Source of the DNA: Carya illinoinensis
Lineage: Eukaryota > Streptophyta > Magnoliopsida > Fagales > Juglandaceae
NCBI RefSeq assembly: GCF_018687715.1
Contig: NC_056755.1
Coordinates: forward strand, 20,466,001-20,530,000
Direction of reading: 5' to 3'
Length of the DNA stretch: 64,000 nt
The position numbers and the translations under genes are program-made. Positions 26,901 to 37,194 of this stretch are shown here, in pieces. Each line of letters opens with the position of its first letter. The stretch's first letter is position 1. Below the pieces are notes generated by a model, which made no database searches, was not told the origin of the DNA, and saw only the letters and a list, made by a program, of their open reading frames with translations.

Positions 26901-28105
26901 GGAAAAATGGAAAAAGAAAAAGAGAAAATAAAAGAAATGAGGTCCAATCCTCACTCTGGAAACTAAAAACAGATCCGCCGAAAACGATTTTAAAACTGTA
27001 AAACGATTAAAATAAATTAAACACAACATCAAATAAACTAAAAACAGATACGCCGATTCTTTGCTTACGAACGTTAACATTTGAGTGACACATAAGGGAG
27101 CTTCATCATCCACAAGCTAAACCAAAAAAAATTAAAAACAACCCTTCAGTGAAAACACACGTAAAAACGGGTTATCACAGATTCCATTGTCGCCCAGCGA
27201 CAACCCAGGAGATGCCACTCAGTATATTGCACTACCAAGTGACCAGAGGAGCTTCATCGAGATAATGTCCCATCTCGACTTGGGGTCGTAATACACACGC
27301 ATACAAAAATCCACTTACACATGAAAACCCAGTTTTCATTCATGCTCATGAACATGCATACACTATGCAAAAATCCAGTTTTCATTTTATAAACATGAAC
27401 ATGTGTGCACTAGGCAATGCATGCGACAAGTCACAAAAATATCCAACAAAACCCAACATCATAAAATCAAACAAACAACTTCATTCTCCGTTCCAATCAA
27501 CCCGCAAGCTCTTTGGACTTGGTCCGGCACAACCAACCAATTCACAGAATATTTGTTAAAGCATAAATATATTTAAATCAGAAGAGTTGTTCAGAAAAAT
27601 ACTTACAGCGCTTTAAAGGCAATAATTTGAAAGATCAAAGGCGCTCAAGATCATTGGTGATGCTGAAAGTGGTGGAGTAGGGACAAACATTGCTTTTCCA
27701 AGCAATGGCCATGGGTCCAAAATAGGAAATTTCGAAGGGGAAGCTTGGTTGGCTATGGAGGGGCATGGAAGAGCTAAGGGAGGTGCTGGGAGGTAGGTGG
27801 TGGTGGTTTGGAGCCGTGGGTGGTGGCGTGATGGTGGATATGGCCATGAGAGGACGGGAACCCCATTTCTAGCTGGGCTCGTGTAGGGGAAAAGGGGCTA
27901 CCATGAGGAGTTGGTTCAATGGCTAGGGGTTTGTGGAGCTGGGTGGCCTAGTAGCAGATCTCGGTAGCCCAAGAGAGAGGAAAACCGAGAGAGAGTGGAA
28001 GAAGGTGCGGCGGGTAGGGGCTTTGGGGTGACATGGGGAGGCTACGGGGAGGTTGTCAGTGATGGAGGAGGTGATTGCTGGTGGTGCAGTGGCCGAAAAA
28101 TTATG
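23986..28105 (-). mobile_element. LTR of the main family, right-truncated, split by a nested solo LTR
   Basis: It starts TGTGAGGCCCCCAACACTCA and follows the family to 24812, then resumes at 27180-27184 (gattc repeated) with the cgcccagcgacaacccagga block. It continues through tacttacagcgct (27600) and a G-rich segment that closely parallels 32100-32340 of another LTR. Homology fades near 28105, before the purine tract and terminus, so the right end is lost. Confidence 0.65.
24813..27179 (-). mobile_element. Nested solo LTR with perfect GATTC target duplication
   Basis: A 2367-bp LTR starts TGTGACTCCCCCAAATCCCC and ends CGGGTTATCACA. GATTC occurs immediately on both sides (24808-24812 and 27180-27184), and the sequence of the surrounding LTR continues seamlessly across. 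No internal sequence is present, so this is a solo LTR. It carries a five-member hairpin array (25325-25496), CAGGTAAGTA (25168-25177), tacttacagcgct (26094) and a purine tract (26850-26940). Confidence 0.88.
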
Positions 28106-28600
28106 AGCCGTCCCTCTCACAACCAGCCGTCCCGCCGTACGCCGTGTTCCCTCCTCCCTCTCTCTCGCACGATGCACGATGCCGGACACACGCTGCACGG
28201 TATACGGTAAGTTAGCGTGTTCTCCTCCTCTTTTGATTTTCTCTATTGTTTTTTATTTTTTTATTTTTTTTTTTAGTTTTGATCGGAGATTGAAGGAAGC
28301 ATGAGTTGAATTGGAGATGGAGGATGAGATTTGTGAATTGTGTGCTGTGGATTCGTGACTTGTGTGATTGTTAATTTGTTTCGGATTTCAATTTTTTTGG
28401 ATTCATTGGATTTTTTTTTTTTTTTTTTTGTAAATTTCATTGAAACCCTAACCCCTAAATTGAAATCCGAAACCCTAATTTTTTTTAGGAGTTTCATTGA
28501 TTGAAAGCCCCAAATTGAATTAGGGGTTTCAATCAATGAAACCCCTAAATTGATTTAGGGTTTCGGATTGGAACCCCAATTAGGGGTTTCATTGATTGAA
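28106..28600. repeat. Low-complexity region with telomere-like words and a palindrome
   Basis: T-rich runs (28250-28275, 28408-28430) are followed by repeated, partly inverted blocks of the type gaaacccctaaattga and aattaggggtttcaat (28440-28620). These include aaaccctaa telo-box words. A palindrome lies at 28520-28548 (arms TTAGGGGTTTCA and TGAAACCCCTAA around ATCAA). The region precedes the hAT coding fragment and may be its rearranged upstream part or an independent repeat. Confidence 0.5.
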
Positions 28601-29737
28601 ACCCCCAAATTGAATTAGGATAATTTCAATATGGTCCAAGATGATGATGATAATTTTGATATATTAGGATGGTGGAAGAATGTCTCAAAGAAATATCCCA
28701 TCATTTCTGAGATTGCCCGCTGTATTTTGGCCATCCCTATTAGCACCGTTGCCTCAAAGTTAGCCTTTAGTACCGGAGGTCGTATATTGGATCTTTTCTG
28801 TAGTTCATTGTCTCCTACAACTGTAGAGGCATTGATATGCACACAGAGTTGGACGATAGGAAATGATATTCATGTTCCGGATATTTTAGATTTTAAGGAG
28901 ACCGATGAGGGTGGTGATAAGTCTGGATCTGGACCACCTGGTAATTGTTTTTATTTTATTATTTTAATTTATTTATATTCATTTCCATTTCATCGTTATT
29001 AATTTTAATATTAATTTTTGTAGTAACACATGAGACGTCTAGCACCTCTGCAACATAAAAATGTGCTCAAGCCCGGGCCGCCCCAACTGTCACACCCCTT
29101 GACTCAAAGACAAGCCACAGCTAACAAGTCTCTTTAGAATATTCAATTTTTAATTATTTGTTCAAATTTTGTATTCAATGATTTGTAATTTTGTATTCAA
29201 ATGTTGATACAATGTCTCTTAGACACTTTTATGTTTGTAATTTTGTAATTGTTTAACCTTTCAATTTTGTAATAGCTTAGTTATTATTATTAGTTTATTA
29301 CGTATTAGACTCTTAGACTAGTAACTTTTATTAGCCATAAAATCAATTACCATTCATAACACTTTTTTTTTTAATCTGGTTTTTAAATTTTTTTTCCTTT
29401 TTACTTATAATTTTATGGGCTGAAAAATGAAAATGGCCTACAAGCTTTTTTTGGGCCAAAAATACAACCTTGTGGGCCATTTTTGACCCATTGCTGAGGT
29501 TTCTAGGCTCAAAATGGCCATTTTCGACCCAGAAAATGCTTCTGGGCCCAAGGGGGGGTGCAGGAGGGCGGACGGATTGCCCCCCCACATTGTACCCCGT
29601 CATGCGGGACGGGGTACCCCGCCCCCACACACCTGGGGCGGGGGATGGGGAAACATTTTCCCATCCGCCCCATGCGGGGGTGGGGGCGCGGGGGGGGGGG
29701 GTCTATCCCACACCGTATGGTGCGGGTAGCACCCCTA
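28601..29737 (+). mobile_element. hAT element, 3' part only
   Basis: The C-terminal dimerisation region of a hAT transposase (28631-29058) is followed by an AT-rich 3' region. A strongly GC-rich subterminal block (about 29560-29720) with self-complementary blocks (taccccgtcatgcgggacgg, accgtatggtgcgg) comes next. The element ends in ggtagcacccctaa, whose complement TTAGGGGTGCTACC resembles a hAT terminal repeat ((C/T)AGGGGTG). No matching left terminus or 8-bp target duplication was found, so the element is 5'-truncated or rearranged. Confidence 0.65.
28631..29058 (+). pseudogene. hAT transposase C-terminal fragment (hATC dimerisation domain)
   Basis: hAT transposases cut and paste their element as dimers, and the hATC domain near the C-terminus mediates dimerisation. 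The frame from 28631 encodes a typical plant version: FDILGWWK, then KYPIISEIARCILAIPISTV, ASKLAFSTGGRILD and SLSPTTVEALICTQSW. A phase-1 intron (28941-29023, GT...AG) fits the sequence. The second exon adds about 11 residues and ends at TAA 29056-29058. The BED zinc finger and catalytic region are absent upstream, where simple repeats lie instead. The aspartate-rich start (MVQDDDDNFD) is therefore probably not the true start. The canonical AxESxFS motif reads ASKLAFS here, a possible loss of a conserved Glu. It is a relic and not a functional transposase. Family assignment is confident from motifs alone. Confidence 0.85.
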
Positions 29738-29877
29738 ATTTGAGTGTTGGTAATGTTGTGTTCAAAGATTTCATTAAAAAGAAGTGTTGTATTTTCCATT
29801 TAAGAGCACTGGAAATTGATTTAAAAAAATTAACTAGGTATAATTTTTATGGTGGCTGCTAAGAATCATGGTCCAAA

Positions 29878-29938
29878 TGTGACGCCCCCAAATCCCCACG
29901 CCCGAACACGGGGAAATCGAGACGTCCGGATGGTGACA
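29878..29938. repeat. 61-bp orphan tip of the Tekay-type LTR
   Basis: From TGTGACGCCCCCAAATCCCC to the tccggatggtgaca block it is identical by eye to the start of the LTRs at 33387 and 40668, then stops abruptly. No other LTR sequence follows. Perfect identity over 61 bp suggests a recent origin from the young element or a close relative. Confidence 0.85.
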
Positions 29939-29944
29939 CCAAAA

Positions 29945-30260
29945 CTCAAAGAGTGGTGCTCCCCTCCACCCTGTCGTTGTTTGTCTTATTGTTGGTTGTA
30001 CACAAATTCTTGAAAACAACATGGGTTTCGTGGACATGGAAACTGAAAAAAGCCAAGAAAAACTAATTATGAAAAATAGGTGGTAAATATATAAATATAA
30101 TAATATATCTATATCCATTATAATTTAAAAAAAAAAAAAGCTTGAAAATTGTATGTCTTATTTCTTTTGTGTTTGCAGGTTGACTAGAAGCAAATGGGCA
30201 TTTCTGAATGAGCCACCAGTTTCTGAGGTTGCTTCCAACAGTTACACTATGTCGTTCTAG
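29945..30260 (+). pseudogene. Orphan terminal exons of an unrecognised gene
   Basis: I do not recognise the protein. A frame open from about 29945 includes ATG 30020 and reads GCTQILENNMGFVDMETEKS and then QEKLIMKN. It reaches a possible donor at 30079/30080 or, better, 30082/30083 (TG|GTAAAT). An intron of about 100 bp with a T-rich end (cttttgtgtttgcag, 30164-30178) is followed by an exon starting at 30179. Splicing from either donor keeps the frame and gives LTRSKWAFLNEPPVSEVASN and SYTMSF, then TAG at 30258-30260. The AT-rich DNA after the stop, up to 30611, would be 3' UTR. The upstream side is cut by the 61-bp LTR tip. It may be a decayed host gene end or a captured fragment. Codon-like composition and consistent splicing support a real exon pair, but no family is known. 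Confidence 0.4.
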
Positions 30261-30611
30261 TACAAGCTGGACAAGCTTGTGCATTGTTTCGAGCATGGTG
30301 ATTGATACTGTTTTACAGCTATTTGTTGTGACATGATTTTGAAATTGCAATATATATTTTTCTCCGATTGCCAACACTTCAATTAATAGTTAAGATCCTA
30401 TATGCACTGAAGGTTGCTTAATATTTTTAGTTTGATGTAACTTATGCCTAGCCCAAGGTCTTGGGTGCAAACATTTCTCATCTTTAAAGGGATAGTTAGT
30501 ATTGTTATGGGCTGAGTAATACTGCTTACGTATTCTTCCTTAATTGTGCGTCAATTGGTTAATTGATTGCCTTTGTTTGTGATGATCCTTTTGTTTCTTG
30601 CTAGTAATTCT
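30261..30611. other. Possible 3' UTR or intergenic DNA
   Basis: Unique-looking AT-rich sequence between the orphan exons and the next LTR. Nothing else is recognised. Confidence 0.35.
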
Positions 30612-32949
30612 ATGACGTCCCTGACGCCCACATACGAAAATGTGAAAATCTTGACATTGAGATGATGACAACACAGGTTACACACCCCAAACGACAAGTG
30701 CTAAGTGTGTGTAGAGGTAAAAAGTATACAACAAAAGTCGCAGCAGATAATTAAAGGGTATTCATCTTAGTACCAAAACTTTAAATATAGATTCACCAAA
30801 ATAAAATTGTTTCAAAAGATTATATAGTTATCTAGTAAAAATATAATAAAACCACAATACATGATCAAAAGGGGTAAACAATTCCAAGACACAAAAAGTG
30901 ACCCCAGGTCACTCCTCCAGCGAAGTTGAAACCCCAGGCTCGACATCCCCATCTGCATCAAAATTTACGATTATGTAAAACGAAACGTAGAGAAGAATAC
31001 CACGTGAGATTATGAGTCTCAACAAGTAACTAACCAAATAACCCGCGAGATAAAAATATATTAATGCAACCATGTATGTGTGCACACAATGAAACATGCA
31101 TATGCCCAAGACCATCATTTTTCCCGAAAATAACCGTTTTTTCAATGTATGCCAAAAATCCCCTTTGACCCAAAATAAGCCATTAAATACCATCCGCCAT
31201 TTTTCTGAAAAATGGCCCAAACATAAACCCACCATCTTCCCGAAAAATGATGCTTGTATTCATTTAATCATAAACCTCATTTTTCCAGAAAATGACCCAA
31301 CATATCCATTTATCAATCACTATAGGTAGGAATTGCAGGCGAGAGTCTACCACCATCCCTACCGCATGCACTTTAGGCGAGAATCATAGGCGGGACTCTA
31401 CCACTGTCCTTGTTTACCATCATCCCTACCGCGTGCACCGTAGCCGGAACCATAGACAGGACTCTACCACCATCCTTACTTACTACCATCCCTACCGCAT
31501 AAACCATAGGTGGGAATCACAGGCGAGAATCTACCACCGTCCCTACTTACCACTATCCTTATTGTGTGAACCGTAGGCAGGAATCACAAGCAGGACTCTA
31601 CCATCGTCCTTGCTTACCACCATCCTTATAGTTCCTTTTTCATCTCATTCATTCCTTTCAATCCATTCAATACACATTTATCCAAAAACCTTTCTTAACA
31701 CAAAAGCCCAATTTTCATTCATAACACATGAAAATGCATGCAGCAATGTAATGAATGTCATGACACAATGCACAGCAGATAAAAATATCCAATCACAGAC
31801 CTAAGTGCGCAAATCCACAAACCAACTCCACAATAACCCATCTTCCAAATCAGCCCAAGGCCCACATCCGACAACCACAAAAAATTTATAAATCCAAACT
31901 CCTCGGACCCAAGGCCTAGCACAACCAAACATTGTAAAAAATATGTTAGTATAAAAATATATTTAAATCTCAAGAAATTCTTTGAAAAATTACTTACAAT
32001 GGATGAAGGAAATTCTGAAAGATCAAATGTCAGGCCAAAAGTGGGGGACCAGTAGCAAAGCAGTGTTTTACAATAGTTTGGCCATGGGTCTAGAGAGGAT
32101 CTATGGGCTTCGGTTCAAGGGGAGAAGAAGCAGGTAGTCATGGCAATGTCGCGGTGGTGCTTGGTGGGGCTGGAAGTTGGCGATAGAGGCACACGGGGGT
32201 GGTTAAAGCCATGCATGAGAGGGAGAGCCCATGAGAGAGTGGGGGAGAGTGTGGCGGCAAGGGATTTTGGGGTGGCATGGGGAGGCTAGGGGGAGGTCAC
32301 TGGTGAGGAAGGAGGTGACTGGTGGTGGTTTGGTGGCTAGAAAACTGCGAATGATGGTGTGGATCTTAAGACTCGTGAGATTTGCGTGCATGCGTGGGGG
32401 AGAACGGCGATGCGGGTGAGGATGGAAATGGAGGGGATAGTCGCCAGCCGATTGGGAGGAGAATGGAAGGTGCAGTGACGAATCGAGAGGGCACACGGCA
32501 AGGCTAGGGAGAAGGAACCGAAACACAAGGAGAAGGGAGGGTCGCGCATAGGAGGGGGAAAGAGAGTAAAGAAGGAAAAGAGAAGCAAGGAAAAAAGAAA
32601 AAGAGGGAAAATAGAAAAAGAAGGGAAAGAAATGTAGTCCTTTCAACTTGGGATCTCAAAACTGATTCAACGAAAATGATTTCAAAATGGCACTTTAAAT
32701 AAAATAATTTAAACGCAGTGACTAGTAAAATAAAATAGTAAAATTCAAGAATAAAATAATTTAAAATAATGAACAAGTTAAATAATGAACAATAATTAAT
32801 AACCAGAAAACACATTGAATTAAATTTCACAATTACAAATCATAAAATAATATCACAAAAATCATCTAAAATTTAAAACAACAAAGCCCATAATTTTAAT
32901 AAACCAAATAATTATTTAATTAAGATTTACGTAAATACGGGGTATCACA
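30612..32949 (-). mobile_element. Solo LTR with minisatellite
   Basis: A 2338-bp LTR starts TGACGTCCCTGACGCCCACA and ends CGGGGTATCACA. It most resembles the LTRs at 1405 and 7620: the same cacaccccaaacgacaagtg head, hairpin array (31195-31300), minisatellite (31323-31630), G-rich segment (32100-32500) and purine tract (32560-32632). The flanks aattct (left) and aatcct (right) give an imperfect target duplication. No internal region is present. Confidence 0.75.
31323..31630. repeat. LTR-internal minisatellite, about five units
   Basis: Same core as at 2084 and 8295 (gggactctaccaccatcctt and ccctaccgcatgcac words). Units are about 60-65 bp. Confidence 0.75.
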
Positions 32950-33386
32950 AATCCTCTCATGATGGAAGCTTTGATGGATTGAACATGAGATTAACCATGA
33001 TTGATAAGTCATACAAGCCTAGATTTATGCCTCTATTATCTCAGTTTAGGTTTAATGATTTGAGAACTTGAGGACCATGCTATCCTTTATATATATATAT
33101 ATATATGTTTGTGGGCTTAAGCTATCTTGATCATTTTTTCTATCCTCCAATCGGTTGCTCATTTTGGATGAATTATTACATAAAACTCTTGTAGATATCT
33201 CATAACTGTATGTTGTCGCTGTTAGCTCATGCACAGTTGAATTTACTAAAAGTAGATCTTATATGTAATATTTGGCATTTTTCCACAATTATACCTCTCT
33301 TTAATGTTTGGCGTGGTTCTATTTAAACAAGTATATCTTATAGTTTATGACCACTAGCACTTTTGTTTGTAGGTATGTCCTGTTTT
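32950..33386. other. AT-rich flank of the Tekay element; no gene
   Basis: Unique-looking AT-rich DNA with a (TA)n run (33091-33108). Just before the insertion site it has a 3' splice-like end (cttttgtttgtag, 33361-33373). It may belong to the same broken locus as 29945-30611. No domain is recognised. Confidence 0.35.
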
Positions 33387-35670
33387 TGTGACGCCCCCAA
33401 ATCCCCACGCCCGAACACGGGGAAATCGAGACGTCCGGATGGTGACAACCCGGACCACCATCCTAACGACGTGTGCCAAGTGTGTGCAAGAGCGACAAAG
33501 TGCACAAGACAAACGCAGCGAGAAGCAAGTCAATAATTAAGTACCAGAATTTTTTCTTAATGTAATACAAACTGTTTAAAACATACTTAAATAAAATATT
33601 ACAAGAAACACAAATACAAGTTTGAAAACAGATAAAAAGCACAGCATCAGCAACCCGGCGGAGCCGCATCCTCGGGCTCAGCCTCCTCCTCCTCTTCCTC
33701 GATCTCTGCACCAAAAGCTACGGAACCAAGAAAGGTTCCGCAGGTAAGTATGACCCAAACACTACCAGATGAAAATACATACAACCCAAACAACAAGAAA
33801 ACAAGATCAAACAAACACACGCCCCGCTACACATATATTTTAACACGCACGCCAAAACCCAAAAGGCCCACCAACCTCCATAAAGCCACACCTCGCCATT
33901 ATCCCAGATAATGGCCCAAACCACCATTTTTCCCAGAAAAAGGATCATAACTGAAAAACCATACCACAACCCGCTCCGTATGCACCATGATCTCCCCTAG
34001 GGATCATCCGCACACCCTGGCTCAGTGCCACACCGTAGAGAACGGCTACGCGTGCGACACCTAAACGAGCGATGCCCAGACTCGTGCCATGCACGTACCG
34101 AGCCGGGCCATCCTCTAGCCCTCGCCAGCGAAGGGCCACGGGATCGGTGAATAGAGCGATGCCTGGACTCGTGCTCAGCACGTACCGGGCCAGACCCATC
34201 CTCTAATTTCCGCTCCCGGAGTCAGTGAGTAGAGCGATGCCTGGACTCGTGCTCAGCACGTACCGGGCCAGACCCATCCTCTAATACTACTCCGTCATCG
34301 CGCAGGGCCTCAGAATCGGTGAATAGAGCGATGCCTGGACTCGTGCTCAGCACGTACTGGGCCAGACCCATCCTCTAGTACCAAACTCGTCAGCGCCCAG
34401 ACGACTACTCAGGGGATGTCACTCAGTATTGACCGCTCCCGAGTGACCAGAGGAGCTCCACCGTGATAATAACCCATCACGGCTTGGGCTCGTGAGACAC
34501 ACGCACCCAAACGCCAAAACGCCGATAAACATGATGCACATGCACGCGATATGCAATGCACACAAATAAAATGCAACGCACACCACACGGCCCAATCGAA
34601 ACAACCAATAACAACCAACCAAACAAACACTCCGTCCTCAATCCATCCGACCCCCGAAACTCCTCGGACTCAGTCCGGAATCAACAACCAACAACAAACA
34701 ATTAAATAAATAAATCAATTGAATGAGCAATATATATTAAAATCTGAAAATAGGGTTTGGAAAATACTTACAGCGCTATAGGGTATTTTTAGAAAGCTCG
34801 CGGCGTTGCTAACGGCGGAAAAACAGCAACGTCACAGTGAAAATTCACTGTGGCCGTGGGTCCGAAAAACCCACTTTTGAACGGGGACAAACTAGGACAC
34901 GAGATTGATAGGGAATGGTCTAGAGGTGGTTGTGAAGCTAATGGAAGCGACGGACGGCCGTGGGTGGCGGCGGAATGGCCGAAAATGGCAAATCGGAAAA
35001 CAAGCTCGTGGGAGCTGCTCCGGTGGTCGATGGAGGCCGGAAATGGGTGGGTTAGGACGGCAAGAGGTCGGTGATGAAGTGGTGAAGAAATGGTGGCCGG
35101 AGGTGGAGCGACGGCGGCGGATCGGAGTGAAATCCGTGCGCCCTTTGGAAGCTTTTTCCGGCCAAATGGCCGGCCGGTTGGGGGTGGTTTTCGGTGGGGA
35201 GGTGCACCGGAGGGAGGGGAAGAAAATGGGACCGGTGGGAGGTCGGGAGGTGGCCGGACGGCGCTGGGCCGGAGGAGAGAGAGAGACGACGCGGGAGAGG
35301 GAGGGAAGAGAGAGAGAGCACGGGGGGGGGAGCCGATCGGGGAGAGAGAAAGGGAGGGAAAAAAAAAGAAAAGAAAAAAAAGAAAGAAGAAGAAAGAAAA
35401 AAAAGGAAAAAGAAAAAGAAAAAAGAGAGGAGAAAGGGAAAAGATGTAGGGAAAAGATGAGGTCCAAACCTCATTCCGGAAAGCAAAACTAACCCGCCAA
35501 AAAGATTAAAAAAACACAAAACAACTAAATAAAACACAACACCAAATAAAATAAATTAATTTAAAAACCAACATTAAAAAACGCAAATAAATTAAAATAA
35601 ATAGCTAATATATTAATTAAAATAAAAACAATTATTTCAGCGAAAATACACTCAAAAACGGGTCATCACA
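33387..35670 (-). repeat. 3' LTR of the Tekay element
   Basis: 2284 bp. It contains CAGGTAAGTA (33741-33750), a hairpin (33895-33915), a minisatellite (34067-34400), tacttacagcgct (34765), a G-rich segment (34970-35270), a purine tract (35270-35455) and the terminus GGGTCATCACA. Confidence 0.95.
34067..34400. repeat. Minisatellite in the Tekay LTR, 78-94 bp units
   Basis: Units start agagcgatgcctggactcgtgc and continue cagcacgtaccgggccagac and ccatcctcta, with variable tails. A diverged unit (34067-34146) is followed by 34147-34224, 34225-34318 and 34319 to about 34400. The same array is in the other LTR (about 41348-41681). Solo LTRs of the family have one or two units, so the array expanded in this lineage. 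Confidence 0.85.
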
Positions 35671-35684
35671 TCCTCCCCTCCTTA
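35671..35684 (-). other. Polypurine tract
   Basis: The plus strand reads tcctcccctcctta directly beside the 3' LTR, which is TAAGGAGGGGAGGA on the coding strand. This is the expected position and composition for the primer of plus-strand DNA synthesis. Confidence 0.85.
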
Positions 35685-35787
35685 AAAACAATTTCGTCCT
35701 CGAAATTGCAAGATCACCACCAACTTAAACCAAGCCACACAAACGCACATGAACCAACTGAGACCAAGATTAAAATACATACCTTCA

Positions 35788-37194
35788 TCATTCAAACAAA
35801 TATGGATACTGCTCTCTCATGTCTGCCACTCGCTCCCAAGAGAAGTCTTGTGCTAACGGATCTCCCCAAGCCACTTTAACCAACGGTATCGTCTTGGACC
35901 TCAATTGTTGCTCCTTCCAATCCAAAATCTGCGACGGAACAACTTCATAAGTGAGATCCGGTTGCAACTGAATACTTGCTGGGTCGACGAAGCGTGGCTC
36001 TTGCTGTCCAAAGCTTTTCTTCAGGGATGATACGTGGAAGACATCATGAACATCCCCAAAATAATCTGGCAAAGCAACTCTGTAGGCGACGGACCCTACT
36101 CTCTCCAGAATCTGAAAAGGGCCGACATACCTTGGATCTAGCTTCCTCTTTTTACCAAAACGCTTGACACCTCTCATGGGAGAGACTTTAAGATAAACCC
36201 AATCACCAACTTCAAATGACAATTCTCTCCTCCTGGTATCAGCGTAGCTTTTCTGGCGACTCTGAGCTGCCGCCATTTTATCTCTGATGATCCGGACTTG
36301 GCTTTGCATCTCTTGAATTATTTCGGGTCCAATCACCCTACTCTCCCCAACTTCATCCCAACACAAGGGCGACCTGCACTTTCTCCCATAAAGAGCTTCG
36401 TAGGGAGCCATCTGAATGGTCGCATGGAAGCTGTTATTGTAGGCAAACTCAATGAGCGGCAAATGATTTTCCCAACTCCCTTGGAATTCCATGACACACG
36501 CTCGCAGCATGTCTTCCAAAGTCTGAATGGTGCGTTCTGACTGGCCGTCTGTCTGCGGGTGATAGGCAGTACTGAACTTCAATTTAGTACCCAAAGCTGC
36601 CTGTAAACTCTTCCAGAACTGCGATGTGAACCTCGGGTCCCGATCCGACACTATACTCTTTGGTATGCCGTGTAGCCGCACTATCTCCTTGACATACAAA
36701 CGGGTTAACTTACCCAAAGAGTCGGTGTTATTAACAGGCAGAAAATGAGCACTCTTCGTTAATCGGTCCACAATCACCCAAACAGAATTCTTCCCACTAG
36801 GCGTTCTCGGCAAACCCACAACAAAGTCCATCGTGATGTCATCCCATTTCCACTCAGGAATAGGGAGGGGTTGGAGCACACCTGCAGGTCTCTGATGTTC
36901 GGCCTTTACCTGTCGGCATGTGTGGCATTTTTCAACATGTAAGGCGATGTCCTTCTTCATTCCATCCCACCAGTAATTCTTCTTCAAGTCCCGATACATT
37001 TTTGTACTGCCTGGATGAACAGAATAAGGGGCCGCATGAGCCTCCGCCATGATCCGCTCTTTGAAATCTGAGTCCTTTGGAATCACTCTGCGATCTCGGA
37101 ACCGTAAAATCCCATCACTATCCAAGCTATAGTGCAACGGCCCTCGAGACTTTCGAACTCTTTTCCTGATGTTCAGCAGCTTCGAATCCTTTCT
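35788..37194 (-). pseudogene. Tekay pol: integrase and chromodomain part
   Basis: It continues the RT-RNase H frame after a single in-frame TAA (37195-37197), so it lacks its own natural start; the first Met after the stop is at 37137. Integrase inserts the cDNA into the chromosome. An HHCC zinc-binding region (EAHAAPYSVHPGST, then CHTCRQVK) is followed by the catalytic core with D in ITMDFVVGLP, D in VSDRDPRFTSQFW and E in HPQTDGQSERTIQTLEDML. A GPF/Y-type module (YVGPFQILERVGSVAYRVAL) precedes a C-terminal chromodomain-like segment (YEVVPSQILDWKEQ ... VKVAWGD ... FSWERVADMREQYPYLFE). In chromoviruses that segment steers integration towards particular chromatin. The frame ends at 35788. Apart from the upstream stop this part looks intact. 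Confidence 0.93.

Noticed and set aside
28440..28620. Interstitial telomere
   Set aside because: Only scattered aaaccctaa words separated by aattga-type spacers; no tandem TTTAGGG array.
33463..34199. Repeated ORFs of 83-84 codons present in both Tekay LTRs (also 40744-41480)
   Set aside because: Identical because the LTRs are identical; diverged family members do not keep these frames.
34067..34400. CRISPR-like direct repeats
   Set aside because: Units are 78-94 bp with related tails, lie inside a eukaryotic LTR, and have no spacer structure or cas genes; this is a minisatellite.
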